From Coccinella septempunctata (Eukaryota > Arthropoda > Insecta > Coleoptera > Coccinellidae), in NCBI RefSeq assembly GCF_907165205.1, contig NC_058195.1, forward strand, positions 3,906,001 through 3,970,000: a DNA stretch of 64,000 bases. The letters are read 5' to 3'. Numbering within the stretch: the stretch's first letter is position 1; the number at the start of each line of letters is the position of its first letter. Below, one piece after another: positions 22,844 through 33,299 of this stretch. The translations under genes and the position numbers were made by a program. The notes under the pieces are model-generated. The model was not told the DNA's origin and did no database searches. It saw only the letters and a program-made list of their open reading frames with translations.

Positions 22844-23844
22844 TTTAAGGAAATTGATTAATTTGGAACAAATTTCTGAAGGTTTAGGAATAACAAACAA
22901 CACTATCTACGTTTTGGAGATTTTGAGAAGACCAAGTTTGCGACTTCACTATGCAAAGACTAGTCTTCACAGAAAACTCTAAATTTTTTTCTAGTTAGAT
23001 AAAATATTCAAGAATATCCTCTGAAAATTTCATTGGCTTCGGAGCAACCGTTTGGTCCTGACGAATTTTTAAGTGACTCCAACTCTAAGAACTTATGCTT
23101 GAGATCACCTTACGATTGTGCTCAGAAATTGAGATCTTTTGATCATAATTGTAGTGGTGGATGGATTCATTTAATGTTAAATTTGGCCAGAAGTGGCTGT
23201 GTTTTAACAATTGTATTTTATTTCAGGTAGGTTATCCACAGTTTATGTATGACAGGTATCTAGGAATCTAGGTATATTGCATGGTAGACTTGTGACTTTT
23301 GTGTGTACCTAACTGTATTCATTTATTTATTCGCACTGTTTATTTGAAAATTGCTTTTTTAATAAGTATGTGTAAACACTAATGATTAAATAAGTAAATA
23401 AGATATGAGCTAACTGTGGTTTATTTCCATTTGAAAATATGTATAGATCAACTGTGAAAAAAACCATGGGTTTTCAAATAGCATGCTTCATCTTCAATAG
23501 ACTTACAGCTGCCAAACATGGCCTTTACTCGTTCATTCATTCGAAAAACTTGAGGAGGATTGATAGGGATAATGATCAAACTTTTTTTCTAATCTCTTTA
23601 TTGGATACGCTAAAACAAGCCTGTGAAGTAAAAAACCATTTGTATATTGAAATGCAAATCAATAAGGACTAAGGTTATCATTTAAAAATTTCTCAATTTA
23701 GATACAATTGATAGGAAGAATATAAGAACAAATAAAATGTACAATACAACGTCAGGAGAAAACCGAAATATCGACAAAAATCACAACTAATATGATAAAA
23801 AGCATGGAAAGAAACATGTAGGTTTCTTTACTGTTTACCCTTTG
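22844..23844. other. Interval without a recognised gene
   Basis: It holds a copy of a dispersed 30-bp motif at 23037-23071 (see findings) and two unrecognised open frames (23033-23230, 23439-23672) without coding signs. The end is 3' flank of the NAT-like gene. Confidence 0.4.
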
Positions 23845-26800
23845 TCAATACTGCTCGGCTAGAGTGCCAACAGCAGTGTTAACTGCGAGCATTTGGGGAA
23901 CGAACGTTCTGTCTTGCATCATTTCGCCAATTTCTTGAAGGAGCTGAGGTAGGGAGTTCATCGGAAGATTGAGTTGTTCGTTGCATTGATTTATCAATTG
24001 GGCAGTTTTGTCATCAACCTGAAAAACCGAAGTAATTATTAGTTAGTCTGAAAAACAGTCTGAAACAAAATTACATGTTTTTTTTTTCGTTTTTACTGAC
24101 CTGTTCCCCTCTGGAAAACTGGGAAAATTTCATTTTGACCCTTTTTTTGAGATCACCGTCCTTGTAGAACGCGGTGAATTCATCTACGCCCTCCTTTATC
24201 TTGAAATAGATTCCAGCGATCAAGTGGCCCTTCTGATCTCTCGAGAGTAAGCTTCTGAAGTTGTACACCAGATTTCTTCGTTCGGTCACATCCACGGCCG
24301 TCTGGTAAGCTTTAGACACGTAAATCAGGGCGGTTTCGGATGCTTGTACCACCTCGTTCTTGACCGTCAAAGAGTTCCATTCGATGAAAGAATCGCTCAG
24401 GGCGGAATACTGGTAGTTGTATTCTTTCTTTATGTTGTTCTCGTTGGACTGTACAAACCAACCTGCAATAATATGAAACATTCAACTTAATTGTTCACTA
24501 AACGTGAAATTTGTACATGGTGCTTCAACTGTAATGAATGTACCCTGAGCCCGTCCCTGTGACGGATAGGCAGCACACATTACTTCAGCAGGTATCGTGA
24601 ATAGCGTGAAAATAGTCTAATTGAGCTTGAAAAACGTCGGTTAAACTGAATATTCAAATTTTGCGCCGGTTGTAACATCATTTACGACAAAGATTTACCG
24701 TTAAACTGTAAAATTGCTGAGCCAAATAGTGAAGCTACATTGTAGGGTGAGAATATGAACTTACCAGTGTGGGGGTAACATTTATCGTTCATCGCAGTGA
24801 CAACTCTTCCAACGTGGTATCCAGGATCACTCAGTAATATTCCCTGACGATTTCCTAGTTCAAATTTCAAAGCGAGTAGTACGTGTTCTTTTTCAACCGC
24901 GTACGGGTCTGAGCATCTACCATTGTTTATGTAATCGGCCGATGATTCAATGTTCTCTTCACAGGATGCGATGAAGAAGTACTCGCTTATATTCGGAAAA
25001 ACATCGTCGAGAACCCTTAATCTATTCCATAATTCTAAGGCCAGTCCTACGCATGTTAGGTTGGGCGGGCATATTGGTGGTGAATAGCTGTAAAAAAAAA
25101 TCGTCAGTATAGATGTGCAGGGGGAGTCTTTGACTCGTACAAATATTTAAACAGTAGATTCTTGAGGTCAAAAGAAAGAGTTTTTTCGTTTACCACTTTT
25201 TCCGATTCGGCTCTGATAAAAAGATATAGCCATTTTGAGTTTTCATAATGAGCTATGCCACCACTGGAAAAACAAAATTTCCTTCAGGATAACTAGCTAA
25301 ATCTATGACACTACATATCTGTGGATCTTTTAAACAGAGTTGCATTCAGCCAAAGTACCCAATTTTTCAAATTTCACAGATACTTTTTAATTTTTGAACA
25401 TCCAATTACTCGAAAACAGAGCATTTATGAGAAAGTATGAAGAATACTTTTATTTTACAAAGCGTTCAAATATTCATTTGATAACATCCAACTTAGTTTC
25501 AAGAATAGGGCTATGCCACCCATGGAAAAACAAAATCCCCTTGAGAATAACAAGCTAAATCTATGACACTACTGTCACATGTGTGGCTCTTAAACAGAGT
25601 TGTATTCAGTCAAGGTACCCAGTTTTCCGAATATCACAGATATATTTTATTTTTGAACAAATTACTCGTAAACTGCGCATTATACGAGGAAACATGAGGA
25701 GTACTTTTATTTCACAAAACGTTCAAATATTCATTTGATAACGTCCAACTTAGTTTCATGAGTTGGGTTCTTTGAATTTTTGGTATGTATTTTTATGGTA
25801 CGTAATAGTCATAATGAGAAAACTGGAAGACGTGGGTGATATCTTGTGTTCGAAAAAGATTCATCAAATAAACGAAAAACGATATTCCGAAATTCATTTC
25901 ATTTGATAACACCGTTTGTGGGATAGAACTAAAAATGATTTTTTTTAAGGTTTTTCAACAGCCGGTATCTTTTAAACCGAGCCGATTCGGAAAAAATGGC
26001 AAAGGAAAAAAGTGTTCCTTTTGACCTCAAGAATCGATTATAATATTAATCAGTTTAAGAAATTTTGAAATTTTAGAAGCTTTCTAATATGAAAACGCCC
26101 CTTCAAAGAGTGTTACCCTTTATAGTCTGGTATCGAAATCACTCACCTTCTGAAGAATTTGACGAGGTCTCCTCTACCCCATTTCTTATAGGCCCTGTAG
26201 AAAATCAGCAAATTGCTAACGGTGTCGTAGTTCAGCTCTTCCAGCAACTTCTGTAGGTTCACTTCGATGTCCCAGCAGAGCTTCTGGTAGGTCTCCATGT
26301 CCTCCAGCTTATAGGCCTTCTGAACACCGGATCTCCATTTGGGCAAGGGCAATGGGTGCTCCTCCGGCCAAAAGTTTATCACCTGGGTCTTATCCAGGAG
26401 GCCGTACAGGGTGTTCTGACCGTTGTTGTTGTCGTGGTAGTTGGGCGATAATAGGCAATTTGAGGGTTTACCGCAGGGTGGGTCAAAATATTCCCGAATT
26501 TCGTCATATCCTTCAGATCCTTCCAAGAGTAGCGAGTCGAGCCGGTCTAATCCAATGGCGTTCGTTCGGATGGGGGTGGCGTCTAGGTCCCCCGCATCTT
26601 CCCCCCCTAAGAGGGCGCTTTTCGGTCTCCAACTGCTCTCTCCATCGAGTCAGCTAGGCCATTCGCTGCCCCAGCGGCCCACCGTAGGTACGAAGGAGTT
26701 TTCGCTGTTCTCGATCGACAGCTGGTCATTGGCGCCCGTCGCGTAGGACTTTTCGGTTGGATCTTGCAGGAGGTGTTCAGCTGCATAGTGGCCAGCTTCA

Positions 26801-28330
26801 TACACTTGCGACGGCTGTTTATCAAGCTCTGAAAAGACGGATTTGAGGTTAATGGGGGGTCAAACGCTGAAAATTTAGCGAGGAGTTGTTTTCCCAGTTG
26901 AAATTGGGAAAAATGAGACAGGGCTCACTGAGGAGGTTACAGGCGCTTGTTTTATGCCTATTGATAAAAAAAATGAAAGAAAAAAAAATAGAAAAGTTGA
27001 AAAATAAAAAAAAATGAAAATAAAAAGTTGAAAAATAAAAAAAATTTAATAAAAAAAGTTGAAAAAAAATGAAAAAAATAAAAAAATAAAAATAAAAAAA
27101 GTTGAAAAAATTAAAAAAAATAAAAAATGAAATAAAAATGTTGAAAAAATAAAAAAAATTCACCATATCCGTTTAAAAGGACATGATTAATTAAAAAAGA
27201 TTCATTAATCATGCACGGCTCTAGTTGAAAGCATCATAACCATGAAATTTGACGGAAAATGTAGCTTGCACAAAAAGATATTAAAAAAATTACGACAATC
27301 GGGATATTTCGAAAACAGAATTTTGAAAATGAAGGAAGGTGATATTAGAGGTCTAGTGTACTGTGTGGTACACATTTTTCGATCGAAAAATTCTACACTC
27401 TACGGATTACGAACAAAAGGATTTCACAGGAACAATAATAATTACTACTCAACACGAGGAATTGCTGATAAAATGTAGATAAGTTTTTCCTCATTCGATT
27501 AGTAATATTACTCATTGAGCCAATATTTACATATTTATGAATGATTTATTTTTAAATAACAAAGCTACCAATTATGTTTGTACAATATGGATATCGAAAA
27601 CACATTGTAAACAATAAGTCACAAAATAATTATCTTTAATTTTATCGAGCTCGGTGCAACTGTTTGGTCCTGACGAATTTTTAACTTTTTGACAATTTTT
27701 TCTTGAAGGTCCATATCCGAAAAAATATTTCTAGCGATTACGAAGAAATATTCAATTCCATCTTGTATTATGATGGCAAGAGTAACATTTTTTCGTTGAT
27801 TATTTCAATGTTGAGCAATTAAAACTGACCATTCAAAGTGAGGTAATAATGAAATTTGCCTTTTTTATGGGTTGCTACTTTTAGTATTCATTTTAAATCA
27901 TCAAGGTGAATTGCATACGAGTGATCGAAGCATTTTCGAACACAAAAACTAAGTGCACTATTGAAAAACTTGTACCTAATCACAGTGCCAAAAAAAATCT
28001 GGATTTTCTGCAACCCTTCGAGTTTAACTGGTTGTAGCCGGAAATGAAACAGTTGCTCGTCACCGAATGCCAGGAAACTCGCGAACGTCAAGTCTATTTC
28101 CGTTTTGAGATTTCTAAAATGGGTTACAGCTGTCATATCTACGTGAGTAATCGGCTTCCATGAATTCAGCTGACGTACATAGAGATTACTCAGTTTCAAG
28201 GTGAAAATCTCGTGTAACATTTGGAAATTTCAAATGGTCGAGTTGATTGTCGAAATTTTCAATTTTTTTTCCGTTAACGATCAAGACCATTCTAATATGA
28301 TTTGAAGGTAGTAAAAAGATACTCACCCAT
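23845..28330 (-). CDS. Arylamine N-acetyltransferase-like protein, frame interrupted by one TGA
   Basis: Exons 28330-28327, 26828-26147, 25087-24765, 24462-24101 and 24018-23845 join in phase to 515 codons. The frame is open except for TGA at 26652-26650 (codon 61). Exon 1 contributes only ATGG. Residues about 229-340 recall the arylamine N-acetyltransferase fold: Cys241 in LTCVGLALELW, His297 in EKEHVLLALKF and Asp316 in LLSDPGYHVGR match the order and spacing style of the Cys-His-Asp triad. The C-terminal part (to TLAEQY) is helical and unassigned. Substrate and role are unknown; no signal peptide is visible. The TGA could be readthrough, a null allele, a sequencing error or missed splicing. 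Confidence 0.6.
25117..26040. mobile_element. Inverted-repeat element with internal tandem duplication, in intron of NAT-like gene
   Basis: The segments about 25157-25231 and 25963-26035 are inverted copies (GATTCTTGAGGTCAAAAG and TTTCCGATTCGGCTC versus their complements). Inside, about 255 bp starting at GCTATGCCACC (25254) is repeated at 25509. The outer left end starts CAGGGGGAGTCTTTGACTCG. Related pieces are at about 32727, 51950 and 62392-62803. Confidence 0.6.
26829..28326 (-). other. First intron of the NAT-like gene
   Basis: It contains a low-complexity A-rich tract (about 26960-27165, AAAAAATGAAAAA-type), a copy of the dispersed 30-bp motif at about 27655 and two unrecognised open frames (27242-27478 plus, 27888-28220 minus). 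No supported gene. Confidence 0.45.
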
Positions 28331-30880
28331 ACAACGATGAACTTAAAAAAACCAAAACAAATGAAGAGAACTCTCTACTATGTTGAATCGACTAGTTCAG
28401 TTCACAACTGTTGCTTGAATGATGAATGGGAGAACGGATCCGACTTAAAAATTACTGTTCCCCCTCCACTCGCTCGGGTATTACAGGTAAGCTGCTTAAG
28501 CTAGGTTTGTGACGTGAAGGAAAATACTGGAGTGGCGGTACTTAGTGGGAGGCACTGAACCGATCACTGAACTTCACTCTCGAATCAAATCACAGATTAC
28601 CAGAAATTCACAGTCCGTAAGGAAACGTTTCTGATGAAATGTTTATAAAAACACAAAGAAGGCCGATGATTCATCTGTATTGTTGTGGGTTCGCACATAT
28701 CTGAAACAGAGGGTTGCAAGTTGTTAAAAATTATGGGGACACCCTTATAGGCATGAGTATATTAGCTTTCGTTCGAATATGAGCAAAAAAAATGAAAATT
28801 CCAACTTGAATTCTCATCACAAAATATTACAAAACATCTTTGAGTATTTATTTATTTTTTTTTATTTTTTATTTATTTACCAAAGAGAATACTAACGGTT
28901 ATTTCAACCCAACAAGAGTACTCACAAGTCAAAAGAAGTATTCATACAAAGCAGAGCACATCAAACAAGAAACATTTCAATTTATACATATTACAATATA
29001 AGAACCGAAAAACGAAAACAAACAAAGTTCAACAACAAAATCAATTCAAATTTAGGTGGTAAATATCCACATTCTAATAAATGTTCTGCTTAAAAACTAA
29101 ATATACACGCACATATACATGTATAAACATATGTAACTAAAGAATATTCAATCAAGTTAATACTCATTGATAATACCAAATGCTATGAGTGCCTAAAAGT
29201 GCCATTATTATTCTGTCTTCGTACTTCTTTCATGTCATATATCACAAAATTGAATTTCTCAAAACTCCCCAGACTCTCCTATTTTGATTTGAAGTCAGTC
29301 ACTTGATTAACGTACAAAAACTGTAAAAAACATCAGGATAAAATCTCCAACTCTAAAATATCATAATGAAAGGTTCATTTTCTGTAACCGGTGGAGTTTT
29401 TTTTAGAGAAAACGGCAAGATAATACCATGTAATGTGAGCTATCCAAAGGCGGTTTGATCAATTCTTGATTTGTCATTCGAAATCTTCATCTCAAAGCAC
29501 ATACCATGAAAATTTCAAGCCACTTTTTTATTTCAATTTTCGTGCTTGATTTCACCGAAAATATTCGGAAAAACGACAGTTCAGTGAAATGCAATACCAT
29601 CGTATAATTATCATTGTTCCTAATTGAAAATTGAATAGTTAGAATAATGTCTATGATAGTAGAAGATATGGAATCTAAACAATAGAGTCGTCTAGTTCCA
29701 AAAACCCATTGTATCTCTGATATCACGTGACCATCAAAAAGCTAGAGTGCAAATGTTAAATATGAACTGGTTTTTCCGATTAGAATAGAGTGTTATCATG
29801 TTTGGAGAAATAATAATTACTCAAGATAGATAGAGATAACGAGGATTAAAAAAAGTCTTTCATTATTTTCTGACGTGTGATAGAAATTTTTCCGCAATTC
29901 AACTTTTTTCCGTCCTTAGTTTTTTGAAGTGCAAATCAATCAGGTTATCTGGTCTGCCAAATTTTGATAGAGGGCATCCAGTTTCACTTTCAATAAATGT
30001 GAGATATAGATACTTCAAAAAATAAACAATGGAAAATGAATGAATAACGGAAAAATTTCTGTCACGTGTTGGGAAATTATTAAATAATCTTCTGTATCTT
30101 CATTATCTCTATCTATATTGCGTAATTATTATTTCTCCAAACTTGATTGCACCACTTTTATTTCAATCAGACGAATGAAATTTACCAAGCTGAGATTTTA
30201 AACTTGTTTTCTCTGGAATTTTGTATCTGTGTATCTTTTTTTTTTGGAATTCTTTGGAGAACCTTTTTTTGAAATTGAAATTTCGATCAGCAGCTCAGCT
30301 TTTCTCCAATTATTTCCGTCACTGACTAAAAACTAGTATGTACTATGTAATCAAAATAATCAATAAAATATAGATTTTTCTGGTATTACTAAAGTGGTAT
30401 TCTTTAATTTTATATTTAAGCTCCATCATTTATCTTCACACCAATTTTTTTTTCCTGGGAATAAGGATAGCAAGAAAAATTAAAAAATCGACGAAGGTAG
30501 GTACTAAAATCTGCTTAGGTTCGGTAAAAAATTGATACTGTATAAATTATAATATGAATTAATTATTCTGATCGAATGGATTCACCAAAATCTGATGATG
30601 TGGATGCCGTGTATAAGCCTTCAAAGTAAATTATATTGAATTTTTTGATCTTTATAATAAAAAATATTGCATAAAAAACGAAAAGAGTATTGTATGGACG
30701 CTATTCATTTTCTGCACGAATAAAAGCCACAAAATTGTTTGCAATCAACTAAAAAATTCAATAAACGTTATAAATGTCGTGTGAAAATATTGAAAATGGC
30801 TTACCGGTTTATTTTAAAGGGTGCAGATCTTCTCAGACATGCTAAACGAAATTCTAAGAAATTAACACTTAGATGGTTCC
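28331..30880. other. Upstream interval, no gene recognised
   Basis: The first few hundred bases should be promoter and 5' UTR of the NAT-like gene. From about 28840 to 29170 the sequence is low-complexity A/T and CA-rich. An inverted-repeat element occupies 29777-30172. Nothing coding is seen. Confidence 0.45.
29777..30172. mobile_element. About 395-bp element with long terminal inverted repeats
   Basis: About 120 bp at each end are imperfect inverted copies, centred on TTTGGAGAAATAATAATTAC, GATAGATAGAGATAA, and GACAGAAATTTTTCCG-type blocks. There is no coding capacity, so it is a non-autonomous foldback/MITE element. Confidence 0.6.
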
Positions 30881-31107
30881 AGGCTACACTGCGGGTGAAA
30901 CCGTAACTTGCGCCCTTATGTTAGCGTATAAAACAAAGGCGCCGTCGCGACGCCGTACGTCCGATCGATACACTGACGTCGTTTCATTTTGTGCTAAAGG
31001 ATATCACACACGTTGAGTCCCTTCATCGACCTATAAACTCCTCGAAAAGAGGAGGTCATCTGGAGCAGGAAAAAAATAACGAAAAGCAGATAAAAAATGA
31101 AGGAATA

Positions 31108-31773
31108 CTATAGTTGATACTATGTTTGAATGTTGACCAAAAGCGTGCAAGGGTAAAAGCATCGCGTTCGATCTGTGCTGGATTTGAAAACGATGTAGAC
31201 TCCTTAAACCGAATTGTTGATATGGATGAGACTTGGGTACATTTCTACGATCCAGAAAGAAAGCAACAATCGATGGAATGGCGACACTCTGGTTCTCCAA
31301 GACCTAAGAAGTTTCGTGTCCAAAAATCTGCTGGAAAAGTTCTTGCTTAAGTTTATTGGGATTGCCATGGAGTAATCATGATTGATTTTTTGGATAAGGG
31401 TTAGAACAATAACCGGAGATTACTATTCGACATCACTGACCACTCTACGGGAAAAAATTAAAGAGAAAAGACGCGGAAAGCTGTACAAAGGTGTTTTGTT
31501 TTTGCAGGACAACGCCCCTGCACACAAATCTCAAGTTGCTATGCAAAAAATTCGTGATTTAGGGTTTGAATTACTAGAACACCCCCCTTATTCACCAGAT
31601 TTGGCTCCATCCGACTATCATCTCTTTCCTCAATAGAATAAAAGTTTAAAAAGTCGTAAATTTTCTTCTGGTTTGCAGAGCAAGAAGCAACATTTTTTTT
31701 CGAAGGTCTAGAGACGTTGCAGGTTCGTTGTAATAAATGTATCCAATTAAGCGGACGATATATTGAGTAATAA
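31108..31773 (+). pseudogene. mariner transposase relic
   Basis: Broken mariner transposase. Frame 1 (to the TAA at 31348-31350) keeps VDMDETWVHFYDPE with the first catalytic Asp. A second frame keeps LQDNAPAHKSQVA and the YSPDLAPSDYHLFP motif with the other two Asp residues of a D,D34D triad. The C-terminal FFFEGLETLQVRCNKCIQL block follows, ending about 31773. At least one stop and several frameshifts separate these, and the N-terminal DNA-binding half is not found. Terminal repeats were not located. It is non-functional as read. Confidence 0.85.
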
Positions 31774-33067
31774 AATATTTTGACATTGAAATTTTGTTTG
31801 GTTCTATAGTAGGCTAAGAATTTTTCAATATATCCTCGTAAATGAATGATTTTTGCTCTGTTTTTATAATGTGCACCAGTTTTACTAGGAAATTTCCTTT
31901 TAACGAGTCCTGTAGGGGTTGAAACCCTTAAAAATTCACGTTTTCGAGCCCACAGAGGGTTCATGCGAAGGTCACTACAGTATGATGCACATGGTAACCT
32001 TTTATTTTCATCGGGATTCTCAGAAACTCATCGCGTGGGTTTGATTAATTGAAATCGTGGATGGTGGGAAGATATGACCCAAATGAAATGCGAAAATCGA
32101 TATAATACATCGATCCGGAAGGTTTCATTCCGTTGAAGTTTAGGTGATTGTTCAATATTCATATTACATTTGAAAGAGATCAATTTAGAATACTATTCGA
32201 CCTATCTGAGCATATTTACAATTCTTATCGTGCTTATACGGTCTTTATAGGGAGGAACAAAAATCTTTGACTCTATTTTTACTTGAAACATGACGAACAA
32301 TCACTTGATCAATCATTTGCTTATCTACTTCACTGTTTTCAGTTTCGAGTGTGTTCGGAATTTTGTTTTGTTAAGCATGGATATATTGAAAAATACAGGT
32401 ACTTGATGATGGCTCGATACTCCAATTTTTCGATTTTCACAATTTCGGTGGACATCTTCTTTCTTTTAATTTATTGCGTAACTCTGGTTCACTTTTTTTA
32501 CCTCAAACATCACACTGACATTTCTAATAAGTTATTGTTTGTTGATATGGTAACGCAAATTTTTTTTATGCATGTAACTGGTCTAGGCTAAGTAGATATC
32601 AATATATCTTCGTAGATAGGTACTACTCAAGTATCGTCAGACCGTCTTGAATTTCATTTAGACTCAGAAAATGCTGATTTGCTTGTATTATCTTCATATA
32701 CCAGTCTTTTAAATTAAGTATTGTACAAGGGGAGTCTTTGACTCGTACAAATATTTGAACTGTGGATTCTTGAGGTCAAAATTATCATTTCTGCATGCTG
32801 CAAATGTAATTAATTCTCGTCAAAAATTAAAATTTTTTCATTCTGTTGAACATTCAGAAAGATATGTATGTTGAAAAGTACATACAATGTCTGCAAATTT
32901 ATGTTACATCAAATCGAATTGAATTCAATTCCATTTCGCAAGCTGTCATTATAGGCGTCTGATGAAAATATATCGTATTACCCTAATGAATAAAAGTCGG
33001 TCATTTTATCGGACGAAGTGGATCATTGTGTCAGTTCCGATGTGAATAAAAGCTTCTCGGTAAAACC
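31774..33067. other. Interval between mariner relic and satellite
   Basis: It contains a fragment of the CAGGGGGAGTCTTTGACTCG family at about 32727-32780 and an unrecognised hydrophobic open frame (32283-32591) that I do not call. No gene is supported. Confidence 0.4.
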
Positions 33068-33299
33068 ATGAGTGGCAGGAAATTGAAGGGTAAAAGTAGG
33101 AAAGGCAGAACCGATTCTACTAATAATCGGAAAACGAGAGTTAGGCATGTTAAAAAAGTGAGTTTAATCCTTTAATGACTATTTTGAGTATTTATGATTT
33201 TCGAAACGCCTCCTTCACTCGTCTAGTTTCAAATCTGAGAATTTTATCCTTGCCGACACCACCGTTCGGTCTTGACGAATTCTCAAGTGAAATTTACAC

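Noticed and set aside
26352..26746. Plus-strand open frames opposite the NAT-like exon
   Set aside because: They are antisense shadows of a GC-rich coding exon; the minus strand has matching phases across four splice junctions.
27242..28220. Open frames at 27242-27478 (+) and 27888-28220 (-)
   Set aside because: They lie inside the NAT-like gene's first intron, with no family resemblance or splice support.
32283..32591. 102-codon hydrophobic open frame
   Set aside because: AT-rich sequence gives Phe/Ile/Leu-rich frames by composition; no motif or neighbouring exon.
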